Assembly (NCBI RefSeq): GCF_018130615.1
Contig: NZ_JAFCKB010000001.1
Span: forward strand, 434,001-498,000
Length of the DNA: 64,000 nucleotides
From: Bradyrhizobium manausense
Lineage (GTDB): Bacteria; Pseudomonadota; Alphaproteobacteria; Rhizobiales; Xanthobacteraceae
Direction: 5' to 3'
The translations under genes and the position numbers were made by a program. The notes under the pieces were generated by a model. That model saw only the letters and a program-made list of their open reading frames with translations, was not told the origin of the DNA and did not search any database. Below are positions 9,203 through 19,325 of this stretch, piece after piece; within the stretch, counting starts at the first letter, position 1, and each line of letters opens with the position of its first letter.

Positions 9203-10117
9203 ATGACCACCATGCTCTCCAGCGACCTGCCCCTGACCAAGATCGGCCGCGGCAAGGTGCGCGATATTTACGCCGTCGACGACGACCGCCTGCTGCTCCT
9301 CACCACCGACCGCATCAGCGCCTTCGACGTCGTGATGGGCGAGACCATCCCGATGAAGGGCGCCGTGCTGACCCAGATCAGCGCCTTCTGGTTCAACAAG
9401 CTCGAAGGCGTGGTGCCGCATCACATGATGAGCGCCGACACCGACGAGATCATCACGGCCGTGCCGGCTTTGCAGCCGCACCGCGCCGAGATCCTCGGCC
9501 GCGCCATGTTGTGCAAGCGCACCACCGTGTTTCCGATCGAATGCGTGATCCGCGGCTATCTTTCGGGCTCGGCCTGGAAGGAGTACGCGGCGAGCGGCAC
9601 GCTTGCCGGCGAGAAGCTGAAGGCCGGCCTCGTCGAGAGCGAGAAGCTCGATCCCTCGATCTTCAGCCCTGCGACCAAGGCCGAGACCGGCCATGACGAG
9701 AACATCACCATCGCGAAGATGCGCGAAGTCGTCGGAGACGACGTTGCCTATACGCTCGAAAGCATGACGCGTGCGATCTACACGCTCGGCGAGGAGCTGG
9801 CGCGCGAGCAGGGCATCATCATCGCCGACACCAAGTTCGAGTTCGGCCGCGACAAGGACGGCCGCATCATCCTGATCGACGAAGTCATGACGCCGGACTC
9901 GTCGCGCTTCTGGGCCGTCGATGCCTACAAGCCCGGCCAGCCGCAGGCGAGTTTCGATAAGCAGCCGCTTCGCGACTATCTCGACGTCGAGCGCCGCGCC
10001 GGCCGCTGGAACGGCGATGCCCCGCCGCCGCCGCTGCCCGCAAGCGTCGTGGATGCGACCAGCAGGCGGTATCTGGAAGCGTATCGGCGGGTCACGGGGA
10101 AAGAGCTGAAGATTTAG
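9203..10117 (+). CDS. purC: SAICAR synthase
   Basis: 304 residues. It joins aspartate to CAIR with ATP, step 8 of de novo purine synthesis. The N-terminus [20 protein letters not shown] and [19 protein letters not shown] are diagnostic, as is TPDSSRFW near residue 235. This is the ~300-residue long form found in many bacteria. The ATG at 9203 gives the conserved beginning; the frame is open 16 codons further up with no support. Its 3' end overlaps the convergent permease gene by 26 bases. Confidence 0.96.
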   Translation: MTTMLSSDLPLTKIGRGKVRDIYAVDDDRLLLLTTDRISAFDVVMGETIPMKGAVLTQISAFWFNKLEGVVPHHMMSADTDEIITAVPALQPHRAEILGRAMLCKRTTVFPIECVIRGYLSGSAWKEYAASGTLAGEKLKAGLVESEKLDPSIFSPATKAETGHDENITIAKMREVVGDDVAYTLESMTRAIYTLGEELAREQGIIIADTKFEFGRDKDGRIILIDEVMTPDSSRFWAVDAYKPGQPQASFDKQPLRDYLDVERRAGRWNGDAPPPPLPASVVDATSRRYLEAYRRVTGKELKI

Positions 10118-11237
10118 CTCTGCTATTCTGGATCGTCTCATCCTCGTCCAGGGCGAGCAGGAGTTCGGCAACCCGGTTGGCGGAGGCTGTCCATTCTGCA
10201 AGCTTGGCGTAGTTGTCGGTGAACCAGTTGAACGCGGTCTGGACGACGACGAATGCCGCCGACGCCTGAACCACTTCGCCAAGCGTCATCGCATCGGCAA
10301 GGTATTTGGGGAGACACAACAGCAGGCCGATCACAGGCGTGACCAGAAGGCTGGTGTACGTGATCAGCGTCATCCGCATTAATTGCCAGCAATAGATGCG
10401 CCAGATCGCGATCACGGCCTTCAACGCGGACACGACGGCGTGGCGGCCAATGGGTCGATCCTCGAAAACGATCTTCCCTTCACCGCTTTCGCGCACATGC
10501 GTTCCAATCGCCCGTAGCTCAGCCTCCATGCGCTTGTTTTCTTCGATGACTCGCGTCAGACGGCCGGCTGTCAGCCAGATGCCGATCGCCAGCAGCGCGG
10601 CATACGCGATCACAGCAAGGACGAGATAGCCGGGAATCGTAAAGTCCATACCGTCAAGATGGACCCGCAAATTGCCGCCGACGGACCATAGCACCCCGAT
10701 GAACGTACCGATCGTGAGCAAGGACTGAAGCAGCCCGGTGGCGAGGTCGATCGGCAAGTCGGTTGCGACCTTGGCGTCCTCGGCGATGCGATATTCGGGC
10801 GCCTCGTGGTGTCCGGCGAGGGGGCCCGACCTGGCAAGGTGAGAACCTCCCAGCCAATCGTCATAGAGGCGGTTGCTCAGCCATTCGCGCCAGGAACGTT
10901 GCAGGGTCATGCGCGCCCACACCGAGAAAGCGGCGAGGGCGATGCTTGCGCCCGCCAGCGGCAGAAACCGAAACGCCTGATAGAGCAGTCCCGCCTGGTC
11001 CTTCTGCCCGATCGCGTCGAAGAAATCGCGATTCCAGTAGTTCAAGCGATATTGTGTCAGGAGTTGCAGGACCACGTTGGCAATCAGCGCAATCACCAGG
11101 AGCCAGGCTGTCCACGCCGTTGGTCCGCGCCAGTATCCAGAGGCGCTATGCCAGAAACGGCCAAGCAGCCGCTTTTCACCCGGAACGAAAGAGGTCCTCG
11201 TCAGCATTCGCAAGCCGCAATCCTGCGTGCGCGCCAC
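10092..11237 (-). CDS. ABC transporter membrane domain (SbmA/BacA-YddA type) without ATPase domain
   Basis: 381 residues starting at a GTG (an ATG 10 codons in is the alternative; neither has a good ribosome site). The sequence matches the transmembrane half of YddA/ABCD-type exporters: [14 protein letters not shown], the loop [20 protein letters not shown], and about six hydrophobic segments. Full members continue into a ~200-residue nucleotide-binding domain with Walker motifs, which is absent: the frame stops soon after [14 protein letters not shown], inside the 3' end of purC. It is either a truncated relic or a permease-only protein functioning like SbmA/BacA. No ATPase gene is adjacent. 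Confidence 0.72.
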   Translation of the reverse strand: MARTQDCGLRMLTRTSFVPGEKRLLGRFWHSASGYWRGPTAWTAWLLVIALIANVVLQLLTQYRLNYWNRDFFDAIGQKDQAGLLYQAFRFLPLAGASIALAAFSVWARMTLQRSWREWLSNRLYDDWLGGSHLARSGPLAGHHEAPEYRIAEDAKVATDLPIDLATGLLQSLLTIGTFIGVLWSVGGNLRVHLDGMDFTIPGYLVLAVIAYAALLAIGIWLTAGRLTRVIEENKRMEAELRAIGTHVRESGEGKIVFEDRPIGRHAVVSALKAVIAIWRIYCWQLMRMTLITYTSLLVTPVIGLLLCLPKYLADAMTLGEVVQASAAFVVVQTAFNWFTDNYAKLAEWTASANRVAELLLALDEDETIQNSRAKSSALSP

Positions 11238-11308
11238 CAGATGATGCCGCTCGCGCCAAATTATGGTGCCTTGCCCGAGGCCTCTTGACCTGCGTCAAGC
11301 GACGCCGG

Positions 11309-12802
11309 CTATACCCCCGCCATCATCACATATTTGATCTCGACATATTCTTCCATGCCGTGACGCGAACCTTCGCGCCCCAGGCCGCTTTCCTTGACGC
11401 CGCCGAACGGCGCGACTTCGGTGGTGATGAGGCCGGTGTTGACGCCGACCATGCCTGACTCCAGCGCTTCGGCGACACGCCAGACGCGGCCGAGATCACG
11501 GGAGTAGAAGTAGGACGCGAGGCCGAACGGCGAAGCGTTGCACATCGCAATCACGTCGGCCTCGTCCTTAAAGCGGATCACGGGGGCGAGCGGGCCGAAG
11601 GTTTCTTCCTGCGACACCAGCGAGTCCGGCTTGACGTCGGCGAGCACGGTCGGCTCGAAGAACGAGCGGCCGAGCTCGCTACGCTTGCCGCCGGTCACGA
11701 CCTTGGCGCCGCGCTTGACGGCATCCGCGATGTGGCGCTCGACCTTGTCGATTGCCTTCATATTGATCAGCGGCCCCTGCGTGACGCCGGTCTCGGTGCC
11801 GTCGCCGATCTTCATCGCGGAGACCTTGGCCGACAATTTCTTCACGAACTCGTCGTAGATCTTGTCCTGGGCGTAGATGCGGTTGGCGCAGACGCAGGTC
11901 TGCCCCATGTTGCGGTACTTCGAGACGATCGCGCCTTCGACCGCAGCATCGATGTCGGCGTCGTCGAACACCACGAACGGCGCGTTGCCGCCGAGTTCGA
12001 GGCCGAGCCGCTTCACGCCGACGGACGCCTGCTGGTAGAGGATTTTGCCGACTGCGGTCGAGCCGGTGAAGCCGACGAAGCGCACCGCCGGATGCTCGCA
12101 CAGCACCTTGCCGATCGGCGGCGCATCACCGGTGATGATGTTGAGCACGCCCTTGGGGATGCCGGCCTTCTCGGCGAGCACGGCCAGCGCCAAGGCCGAG
12201 AGCGGCGTCTCGTTGGCGGGCTTCAGCACCACGGTGCAGCCCGCGGCCAGCGCCGGCGACACCTTGCGCGTGATCATGGAGTTCGGGAAGTTCCACGGCG
12301 TGATGGCGCCGCAGACGCCGATCGGCTGCTTGATCGCGAGCAGGCGCGCATCGGGCCGCTGCGTCGGGATGGTCTCGCCATAGACGCGGCGGGCTTCCTC
12401 GGCGAAGAACTCGATATAGGCGGCGCCGATGTCGACCTCGCCAAGCGCTTCCGACAACGGCTTGCCTTGCTCGGAGGTGAGGATCAGCGCGAGGTCCTCG
12501 CGATTGGCGATGATCAGCTCGAACCATTTGCGCAGGATGTTGGAGCGCTGCTTGGCGGTGTGCTTGGCCCAGGCCGGGAAGGCGCGCTGAGCGGCTTCGA
12601 CCGCCTTGGTGGTATCGTCCGCACCCAGCTGCGGCACCTTCGCGATCTCGACACCGGTCGCGGGATTGTTCACGGCAAAGACTGGCGTGCCGACCCAGGC
12701 GCCGTCGATGTAGCAGGCCTCCTTCAGGAGCGACGGGTCTTTCAACCGGCCGCGCAGGCTGGCGGTGGCGTGCTGGGCGCGTGCAGCGGCGGTCGAGGTC
12801 AT
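11309..12802 (-). CDS. gabD: NAD(P)-dependent succinate-semialdehyde dehydrogenase
   Basis: 497 residues of the aldehyde dehydrogenase superfamily. Features include ITPWNFPNSMITRKVSPALA, VGFTGSTAVGK (cofactor loop), LELGGNAPFVVFDDAD (general base Glu) and NMGQTCVCANR (catalytic Cys). The DPSLLKEACYIDGAWV start and the C-terminal FGGVKESGLGREGSRHGMEEYVEIKY fit GabD, which oxidises succinate semialdehyde to succinate in GABA catabolism. The ATG at 12802 follows TTAGGAGTAATGCC. No GabT aminotransferase is adjacent. Related semialdehydes cannot be excluded as substrates. Confidence 0.88.
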   Translation of the reverse strand: MTSTAAARAQHATASLRGRLKDPSLLKEACYIDGAWVGTPVFAVNNPATGVEIAKVPQLGADDTTKAVEAAQRAFPAWAKHTAKQRSNILRKWFELIIANREDLALILTSEQGKPLSEALGEVDIGAAYIEFFAEEARRVYGETIPTQRPDARLLAIKQPIGVCGAITPWNFPNSMITRKVSPALAAGCTVVLKPANETPLSALALAVLAEKAGIPKGVLNIITGDAPPIGKVLCEHPAVRFVGFTGSTAVGKILYQQASVGVKRLGLELGGNAPFVVFDDADIDAAVEGAIVSKYRNMGQTCVCANRIYAQDKIYDEFVKKLSAKVSAMKIGDGTETGVTQGPLINMKAIDKVERHIADAVKRGAKVVTGGKRSELGRSFFEPTVLADVKPDSLVSQEETFGPLAPVIRFKDEADVIAMCNASPFGLASYFYSRDLGRVWRVAEALESGMVGVNTGLITTEVAPFGGVKESGLGREGSRHGMEEYVEIKYVMMAGV

Positions 12803-12920
12803 GGCATTACTCCTAAGGCGCGATCGGATCGGCCCGGAATATAGGGAGAGACGACACGCAATGCACCGTCCCGCAACGCACATCTGCTGGGAGCTTAAGT
12901 TGGGACGGGCCAGCTCTTCA

Positions 12921-12939
12921 CCTCTCCCTGCGGGAGAGG
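12921..12939. repeat. Short CCTCTCCC/GGGAGAGG hairpin
   Basis: A perfect 8-bp inverted repeat with a 3-base centre (CCTCTCCCTGCGGGAGAGG). It is a short member of the same family as the longer intergenic repeats at 6268, 21433 and 23551. It sits between the 106-residue gene and gabD, both on the minus strand. Confidence 0.65.
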
Positions 12940-12964
12940 TTTGGCATCGCAATCGAGCAAGCAG

Positions 12965-13285
12965 TTACGCCGCGCCGCTCATATAGGTCTCGCGCCGGCC
13001 GATCATGCGCTCGGCGGCTGCCTTGGCGTCGGCCTTCGAGGAGGTCGCGCAGGTCCGGTATTCGAGATCGGGCACATCCGAGGTGTCGCGGCGGCCGAAC
13101 CAGGATTTCGAGCCGACCGGCAGCAGCGCCAGCGACTGCGCAAGGTTGTCGACCGCGCCGAAGGAGTAGAGTGCGCCGGTGCCGGCGATCCGAACCTCGT
13201 AAATACCGGGCGAGATCGGCGCTTCCAGATTGTCGCCCCGGCCGGGACGGGGATAGCGCTTCCATTCGCTCCATGTCGAAATCAT
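12965..13285 (-). CDS. Small conserved-looking protein with degenerate GIY-YIG-like N-terminus
   Basis: 106 residues, not confidently recognised. After a basic start (MISTWSEWKRYPRPG) comes APISPGIYEVRIAGTGALYSFGAVDNLAQSL, which resembles the first two strands of a GIY-YIG fold, but the second YIG is replaced by YSF and no catalytic Arg/Glu pair is evident. The C-terminal half has YRTCATSSKADAKAAAERMI. Codon use is coding-like and the frame is free of stops. The function is unknown, and the GIY-YIG relation is pattern-based inference only. Confidence 0.6.
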   Translation of the reverse strand: MISTWSEWKRYPRPGRGDNLEAPISPGIYEVRIAGTGALYSFGAVDNLAQSLALLPVGSKSWFGRRDTSDVPDLEYRTCATSSKADAKAAAERMIGRRETYMSGAA

Positions 13286-13383
13286 TTAAGCCCCCTTGCG
13301 GCCGGTGGGCGGCCGCCAAAATTGCATCAAGTCTTAACGTCCGCCGTCAATCAGGCCGCGAACTGAACGCCGCAACGCACAAA

Positions 13384-13413
13384 ATGTTTCAGTGCTTCAA
13401 ACACCTGAAACAT
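13384..13413. promoter_or_regulatory. Inverted repeat ATGTTTCAG / CTGAAACAT in the gap before the serine hydrolase
   Basis: Perfect 9-bp arms (13384-13392 and 13405-13413) are separated by 12 bases in the 337-base gap between the divergent 106-residue gene and the serine hydrolase gene. The size and symmetry suit a dimeric repressor operator. No regulator gene is adjacent. The rest of the gap (13286-13622) shows no gene; the strong ribosome site GGAGGAAACGC lies just before 13623. Confidence 0.4.
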
Positions 13414-13622
13414 ATCGCCTGAGCCCATCCAAGGTCACGGCTGGTTGCGGCCATCCACCGCAGATTGTGAAGACGTGTTGCAAAACAGTCGTCCCGCGCT
13501 GGACCGAGAGCGTCAAGTCACGACATCGCGACCGCAGGGTGCATATCACCACGCTTGCTGCGCAGCCCATGCGGGAGGACAATCGATCACTTCCAACAAT
13601 AATCAAACCGGAGGAAACGCGC

Positions 13623-14816
13623 ATGCAAAGCAAAGCTGAGATCGACGAGATTCTACGCAAGGCAAGCGACGCCAAGGAAATCCCCGGCGTCGTTGCGATC
13701 GCCGCCAGCGGTAACGATGTGCTGTATCAAGGCGCGTTCGGCAAGCGCGATCTGTCCAAGCCCGATGCGATGACCGCCGACAGCGTGTTCTGGATCGCCT
13801 CGATGACGAAGGCGGTAACAAGTGCCGGCGCGATGCAACTGGTCGAGCAGGGCAAGCTGTCGCTCGATGCGCCGATCGGATCGCTGCTGCCTGATCTCGC
13901 CAAGCCGCATGTGCTCGAAGGCTTCGATGCCAAGGGCGAACCAAAATTGCGTCCGGCGAAAAGAGCGATCACGCTGCGCCAGCTCATGACCCACACGGCC
14001 GGCTTCTGCTACGATATGTGGAATGGTGAATTCGCAGCCTATATGGAGAAGACCGGCACACCCGGGATCATCACCTGCCAGAACGCCGCGCTGAAGACGC
14101 CTGTCATGACCGATCCCGGCACGCGCTGGGAATACGGCACCAATATCGATTTCGTCGGCAAGGCCGTGGAAGCCGTCAGCGGCAAAAAGCTGGATGCCTA
14201 TCTGCGCGACAATCTCTTTGCGCCGCTCGGCATGTCCGACACCGGCTTCAAGATCACCGACCACATGCGCAAGCGTCTCGTCGGCATGCACGCGCGCGGT
14301 GAGGACGGACAGCTCGCCGCGATTCCGTTCGAGCTCGAGCAGAACCCGGAATTCCACATGGGGGGTGGCGGCCTGTATTCGACCGCGGCCGACTACATCA
14401 AGTTCACCCAGATGATCCTGAACAAGGGCCGCGGCAACGGCAACCAGGTGCTCAAAGCCGAGACCATCGCCATGATGAGCCAGAACCAGATGGGCGATCT
14501 CAACATGACCAAGATGACGACGGCGGCGCCGATTTACACCAACGACGTCGATCTCTATCCGGATCAGGCGAAGAAGTGGGGCCTCAGCTTCATGATCAAC
14601 ACCGCGAAGACCGCGGAGGGCCGCAGTGCAGGCAGTCTCGCATGGGCGGGCCTCGCCAATACCTATTACTGGATCGACCCGGTGCGCGACGTCACCGGCG
14701 TGATTCTGATGCAGCTGCTGCCGTTTGCGGATGCAAAATGCCTGCAGGCGTTCGCGGGCTTCGAGCGCGGCGTCTACGCCGGGCTCGATGCGGGCAGCGG
14801 CAAGAAGGCGGCGTAA
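13623..14816 (+). CDS. Cytoplasmic beta-lactamase-fold serine hydrolase/esterase
   Basis: 397 residues without a signal peptide. The SxxK nucleophile motif is present as SMTK (residues ~60-63 in WIASMTKAVTS), the YxN-type residue as YGTN (WEYGTNIDFVGKAVEAVSG), and FHMGGGGLYSTAADYIKFTQ follows as usual for class C-like esterases. The ATG at 13623 has CGGAGGAAACGC upstream; the frame is open further upstream but without support. Relatives hydrolyse esters rather than beta-lactams. It precedes the acyl-CoA synthetase gene by about 110 bases on the same strand. Confidence 0.88.
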   Translation: MQSKAEIDEILRKASDAKEIPGVVAIAASGNDVLYQGAFGKRDLSKPDAMTADSVFWIASMTKAVTSAGAMQLVEQGKLSLDAPIGSLLPDLAKPHVLEGFDAKGEPKLRPAKRAITLRQLMTHTAGFCYDMWNGEFAAYMEKTGTPGIITCQNAALKTPVMTDPGTRWEYGTNIDFVGKAVEAVSGKKLDAYLRDNLFAPLGMSDTGFKITDHMRKRLVGMHARGEDGQLAAIPFELEQNPEFHMGGGGLYSTAADYIKFTQMILNKGRGNGNQVLKAETIAMMSQNQMGDLNMTKMTTAAPIYTNDVDLYPDQAKKWGLSFMINTAKTAEGRSAGSLAWAGLANTYYWIDPVRDVTGVILMQLLPFADAKCLQAFAGFERGVYAGLDAGSGKKAA

Positions 14817-14925
14817 CCACTTAGTATGAGGCGCGCGGCGTCGCGCGCCTTCCCGGCAACGGATAACCTCGTGCCCGAACGCCTTCGGCTTCAGGGCACG
14901 AGGCAACATTTTTGAGGAGACGAAC

Positions 14926-16632
14926 TTGGCGGACGGTCTGGCAGGCAAAGCCGAAAGTTACGTTTGCGGCATCTCGGATACGCCGCTGCTCGGCGATACC
15001 ATCGGTCGCAGCCTCGATCATGCGGTACGGCGCTGGGGTAACCGCGAGGCGCTGGTCTCGCCCAGCCACGGCGTGCGATGGACCTGGACGGAGTTCGCCG
15101 AACGCGTCGACGCGCTCGCCGCGGGCTTTCTCGCGCTTGGCCTCGAACGCGGCGAGCGGATCGGCATCTGGTCGCTGAACCGGCCGGAATGGACTCTGAC
15201 CCAGTTCGCCGCCGCCAAGGCCGGCCTGATCCTGGTGACGATCAATCCCGCCTATCGGCTGAGCGAGCTGGAGTTCGCGCTGAAGAAGGTCGGCTGCGCT
15301 GCGATCGTCACGGCGACGGCGTTCAAAACCAGCCAGTACATCGAGATGCTCAACACGCTGCTGCCGGAGCTGGCAGCCGCCAGGCCCGGACAGTTGCAGG
15401 CAGCGCGGCTGCCGGCCTTGCGGATGGTGATCCAGATCGGCGGTCCTGCGGCCTCAGGCACGATCCCGTTCGAGGAGGTCGCGCGCATGGGCAGAGTGGA
15501 GCACCGCGAACGGCTTGCCGCGCTCGGCGCCGCGCTTCAGTTCGACGATCCCGTCAACATCCAGTTCACCAGCGGAACCACGGGATCGCCGAAAGGCGTG
15601 ACGCTGACACACCACAACATCCTCAACAACGGGTATTTCACCGGACGCGCGATGCGCCTGACCGAAGCGGATCGCATCTGCATCCCGGTGCCGCTCTATC
15701 ATTGCTTCGGCATGGTGATGGGCAATCTCGCCTCCGTCACGCTGGGTGCGACCATGGTCTATCCCGGCGAGGGCTTTGATCCGCTGGCGACGCTGCGTGC
15801 GGTCGAGCAGGAGAGATGCACGACGCTCTACGGCGTACCGACCATGTTCATCGCCGAGCTCGATCATCCCGAGTTCTCGAAATTCGATCTCAAATCGCTG
15901 CGCACCGGCATCATGGCGGGCGCGCCCTGCCCAATCGAGGTGATGAAGCGCGTCAACACCGAGATGAACATGCGCGAGGTCACCATCGCCTATGGCATGA
16001 CCGAGACCAGCCCGGTCAGCTTCCAGAGCGCGACGGACGATCCGCTCGAGCGGCGCGTCTCTACCGTCGGGAGGATTCATCCGCATGTCGAGGTGAAGGT
16101 CGTCGACCTCGAGGGCAAAATCGTCAAGCGCGGCGAACGCGGCGAGCTCTGCACCCGCGGCTACAGCGTCATGCTGGGCTATTGGGAGGAGAAGGAAAAG
16201 ACCGCCGACGTGCTCGACGCCAATGGCTGGATGCACACCGGCGATCTCGCCACCATCGACGACGAGGGCTATTGCAACATCGTCGGCCGGATCAAGGATC
16301 TGGTGATCCGCGGCGGCGAGAACCTCTATCCGCGCGAGATCGAGGAGTTTCTCTACCGTCACCCCAAGATCCAGGACGTGCAGATTTTTGGCGTGGCCGA
16401 CACCCGCTATGGCGAGGAGCTCTGCGCCTGGATCCGCGTCAGGCCAGGCGAGACGCTGACCGCCGAAGAGGTCCGCGCCTTCTGCGAGGGCCAGATCGCC
16501 CACAACAAGATCCCGCGCTACGTGGAGTTCGTCGACGACTTCCCGATGACGGTGACCGGAAAGATCCAGAAATTCGTGATGCGCGAGGCCGTGGAGCAGC
16601 GGCTGGGGCTGAAGGCGGCGAAGACGGCGTGA
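14926..16632 (+). CDS. AMP-binding acyl-CoA synthetase, TTG start
   Basis: 568 residues of the ANL adenylate-forming family. The P-loop-like motif is [18 protein letters not shown], followed by the core motif [11 protein letters not shown], the hinge region [30 protein letters not shown], and the C-terminal catalytic Lys in [14 protein letters not shown]. It should activate medium- or long-chain fatty or aryl acids to CoA thioesters with ATP. The best start is a TTG at 14926 preceded by GAGGAGACGAAC; no ATG fits this ribosome site. The substrate is unproven. It is convergent with the MmgE/PrpD gene, which ends 6 bases away. Confidence 0.92.
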   Translation: MADGLAGKAESYVCGISDTPLLGDTIGRSLDHAVRRWGNREALVSPSHGVRWTWTEFAERVDALAAGFLALGLERGERIGIWSLNRPEWTLTQFAAAKAGLILVTINPAYRLSELEFALKKVGCAAIVTATAFKTSQYIEMLNTLLPELAAARPGQLQAARLPALRMVIQIGGPAASGTIPFEEVARMGRVEHRERLAALGAALQFDDPVNIQFTSGTTGSPKGVTLTHHNILNNGYFTGRAMRLTEADRICIPVPLYHCFGMVMGNLASVTLGATMVYPGEGFDPLATLRAVEQERCTTLYGVPTMFIAELDHPEFSKFDLKSLRTGIMAGAPCPIEVMKRVNTEMNMREVTIAYGMTETSPVSFQSATDDPLERRVSTVGRIHPHVEVKVVDLEGKIVKRGERGELCTRGYSVMLGYWEEKEKTADVLDANGWMHTGDLATIDDEGYCNIVGRIKDLVIRGGENLYPREIEEFLYRHPKIQDVQIFGVADTRYGEELCAWIRVRPGETLTAEEVRAFCEGQIAHNKIPRYVEFVDDFPMTVTGKIQKFVMREAVEQRLGLKAAKTA

Positions 16633-16638
16633 GGCGGC

Positions 16639-18009
16639 CTACTGCCGCCCCAGCTCCGTCGCCTTCGTCACGCGGTCGAACCGCTCCAGCGTCATGATCG
16701 CATCGGCGAACTTGTCGGCCCGTGCGTTCAGCACGGGCCGCGCCAGCGTCAGGAATTTCTGCTGCATCGCCTGTGCGTCGGGGAAGGAATTCGGCTCGCC
16801 CGAGGGATCGGCGTAGAGGCGTTCGTGCACGCCGTCATCCGTGGTGATGCTGACGCGTGCGCCGAAGGGATGGGTGCGGCCGATCTCGAGGCGATCGTCC
16901 TGGACCACGTCGAACTTGTCGGCGAGCGCGTCGATGGCGGTGTCGCCGAGGCGGTTGTAATCGTCCCAGCCGAACGAGCCCTGGTCGAGCGCGAGCGCAC
17001 CGGTGAAGAACATCGAGAACTGGCCGCCGACGATCGAGGTCGGGTGCCGCTTGGTCGCGGCATCGCCGGTCAGGGTGATGCCGTTGCGATGCAGGCCGAT
17101 CTCGACGCGCTTGACCTGGTCGGGTGTCAGATTGTGCTCGCGGCGCATTGCGATCAGCGCGTCGATCGCGGCATGGGTGTAGCGGCAGCTCGGATACGGC
17201 TTCACGCCGATCTTCATCGTCTCATAGGTCTTGCCGAGCCCGGCCACCGCCTTGTCCGGATGCGCATCGTCGGTGTAGCCGGCGAGCAGGCCGTGCTTGC
17301 CTTCGACCGATTCCGTCGATCCGACGAAATCGTTGCGCGCCAGCGTCGCGGCGATCACGCCGTTCATCGCGGCGGCGCCGACCTGGTAGCGCTTGTTCCA
17401 GGCGCCGTTCATCAGGAATTGCAGCGAGCCCGCGGCCTGGCTGCCGGCGACACCGAAGGCGGCAATGATCTGCGTCTCGCCGAGGCCGAACAGTTTGGCT
17501 GCCGCCGCGGCCGAGCCATAGGTGCCGGCCGTCGCAGTGGGATGGAAGCCACGCGCATAATGCGAGGTCGGATCGAGCGCGTTGCCGAGCCGGCAGCACA
17601 CTTCATAGCCTGCGACGATCGCCGTCAGCACGTCGCGCCCGGAGGCGCCGACCATCTCACCGACCGCAAAAGCGGCCGGAACCACCGGCGCGCTCGGATG
17701 CAGCGAGGAATCCGCATGCGTATCGTCGAAATCGAGGGAATGGCCGAGCGCGCCGTTGAGCAGGGCCGCCACCGCCGGCGTCCAGGTCTTGGCATCGCCG
17801 AACACGGTGGAGCAGCCCTTGGTGTCGAGCGAAAGCGCTTCCAGCATCTTCAGGATCGACGGGGTGGATTCCGCTTCGCTGCGGGCACGGATGGCGCTGC
17901 CGAGGAAATCCAGCGTCAGCACCTTGGCGCGCTCCAGCACCTCCGCCGGGATATCGGCGAATTTCAGGTTGGCAACATAGCCGGCGAGCGTTGCGGTTTC
18001 ATGGGCCAT
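16639..18009 (-). CDS. MmgE/PrpD family protein
   Basis: 456 residues, with the N-terminal helical domain (VLERAKVLTLDFLGSAI), a central DFDDTHADSSLHPSAPVVPA and GVKPYPSCRYTHAAIDALIAM, all typical of the family that includes 2-methylcitrate dehydratase and cis-aconitate decarboxylase. The ATG at 18009 follows ACGAGGAAACACG. There is no prpB/prpC next to it, so a methylcitrate cycle role is not supported; isomerase or dehydratase activity on a dicarboxylate is the general expectation. It stands divergent from the FUSC gene. Confidence 0.88.
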   Translation of the reverse strand: MAHETATLAGYVANLKFADIPAEVLERAKVLTLDFLGSAIRARSEAESTPSILKMLEALSLDTKGCSTVFGDAKTWTPAVAALLNGALGHSLDFDDTHADSSLHPSAPVVPAAFAVGEMVGASGRDVLTAIVAGYEVCCRLGNALDPTSHYARGFHPTATAGTYGSAAAAAKLFGLGETQIIAAFGVAGSQAAGSLQFLMNGAWNKRYQVGAAAMNGVIAATLARNDFVGSTESVEGKHGLLAGYTDDAHPDKAVAGLGKTYETMKIGVKPYPSCRYTHAAIDALIAMRREHNLTPDQVKRVEIGLHRNGITLTGDAATKRHPTSIVGGQFSMFFTGALALDQGSFGWDDYNRLGDTAIDALADKFDVVQDDRLEIGRTHPFGARVSITTDDGVHERLYADPSGEPNSFPDAQAMQQKFLTLARPVLNARADKFADAIMTLERFDRVTKATELGRQ

Positions 18010-18126
18010 CGTGTTTCCTCGTTTTGGCCGGCAAATTAGGCGGGCTGATTTTGCCTTTCAAGCGGCCTTGGGGCTGCGGGCATCAGCTATGCTTCTGGCT
18101 GGTTACGAGGATCGGGACATTCGACG

Positions 18127-19242
18127 ATGGCAGGCGCAAAGGAGCTGTTCGACTGGATCTGGTCGCGAAAGACGCAATTGGGGCTGGCGGTCCGGGTCAC
18201 GGTCGCGGCCACCGGGGCCTATGCACTTGCCACCGCTCTGCATCTGCTATTGCCGCTCTGGGCAGTCCTCACTTCCATCATCGTGACCCAGATGAGCGTC
18301 GGGCGCTCGCTGAAGGCGACGCGCGACTACATGCTCGGCACGATCGGCGGCGCGGTCTATGGTGGCGCTATCGCAATCCTGATCCCCTATTCCGGCGAAC
18401 TTGGTCTTCTGGGTTTGCTGGTGCTGGCCGTCGCGCCGCTTGCCTTTCTCTCGTCGATCTATCCGAACCTGAGCTCTGCAACGGTGACGGCCGTGATCGT
18501 GCTCGTGCTTCCGAGCATGCATCACGCCGATCCCATGGCGTCGGCGATCGATCGCGTCAGCGAGGTTTCGGTCGGCGCCATCACCGGGCTCCTGGTCTCG
18601 TTCCTGGTGCTGCCGTCGCGCGCAGTGCGCCAGATCCGCGCCAGCGCGGCAAAACTCCTCGAGCTGATCGCGGAGGCGTTTACGGAGCTGCTCGCCGGCC
18701 TCACGCGTGGCCGCGACAACGATGCGCTGCACCGGATCCAGGATGGCATCGGCACCGCCATGGTGGGGATGAATACCATCGGCACCGAGGCCGAGCGCGA
18801 ACGTTCGGCGCGGCTGTCGAGCGGTCCCGACACCGGTCCCCTGCTGCGCACGATCCTCCGGCTGCGCCACGACGTCGTCATGATCGGCCGCGCCACCGTG
18901 GTGCCGCTGCCGGTCGAGGTGCAGGTCAGGCTTGCCGCGCCGCTGGCGGAAGTCAGTGTGGCGATCGTGCGTTTCCTGAAATCCGCGGCCGAAGCCTTGC
19001 GCGAGGGCGCAGGTGCGCCGCCGATTCATCCCGTGCACGTCGCGCTCCAGCACTATGCCGAGGCGGTTGCGGCCGTGCGCCAGGACGGACTGATCCGCGG
19101 CCATGCGGGCGACACCGCGGAGCGCTTCTTCGCGCTCGGCTTCTCGCTGGAGCAGATGCACCAGAATCTCTGCGATCTCGACCGCGTCGTCGGCGAATGG
19201 TCCGAGACCGCGGCGAAAGGGCCAGTGAAGGTCGCGGAGTGA
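18127..19242 (+). CDS. FUSC-family inner membrane protein
   Basis: 371 residues. The N-terminal ~165 residues have about five to six hydrophobic helices (VTVAATGAYALATALHLLLP, then GTIGGAVYGGAIAILI, GLLVLAVAPLAFL, ITGLLVSFLVLPSRAVRQ), and the C-terminal half is a soluble alpha-helical domain. This is the half-size FUSC arrangement, related to YccS and aromatic acid exporters, so efflux of aromatic or organic acids is a reasonable inference. No membrane-fusion partner gene is adjacent. It is followed by a dispersed repeat. Confidence 0.83.
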   Translation: MAGAKELFDWIWSRKTQLGLAVRVTVAATGAYALATALHLLLPLWAVLTSIIVTQMSVGRSLKATRDYMLGTIGGAVYGGAIAILIPYSGELGLLGLLVLAVAPLAFLSSIYPNLSSATVTAVIVLVLPSMHHADPMASAIDRVSEVSVGAITGLLVSFLVLPSRAVRQIRASAAKLLELIAEAFTELLAGLTRGRDNDALHRIQDGIGTAMVGMNTIGTEAERERSARLSSGPDTGPLLRTILRLRHDVVMIGRATVVPLPVEVQVRLAAPLAEVSVAIVRFLKSAAEALREGAGAPPIHPVHVALQHYAEAVAAVRQDGLIRGHAGDTAERFFALGFSLEQMHQNLCDLDRVVGEWSETAAKGPVKVAE

Positions 19243-19244
19243 GC

Positions 19245-19325
19245 TGGAGCATGATCCGGAAAAGTGTGAAGCGGTTTTCCGAAGAGATCATGCTCAAGAC
19301 AAAAGGCTAAAGCGCGATGCGCTTT
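19245..19325. repeat. Dispersed imperfect palindrome (AGCATGATC...GATCATGCT)
   Basis: An inverted repeat with arms AGCATGATC (19248-19256) and GATCATGCT (19286-19294), containing the nested CGGAAAA/TTTTCCG, followed by a second small hairpin AAAGCGC/GCGCTTT. From general knowledge this element is abundant between genes in Bradyrhizobiaceae. It lies between convergent genes and could act as a transcript end or mRNA stabiliser. No coding content. Confidence 0.7.

Noticed and set aside
16639-18009. Assigning the MmgE/PrpD protein as 2-methylcitrate dehydratase (prpD)
   Set aside because: No methylcitrate cycle genes are near, and the superfamily has several other activities.
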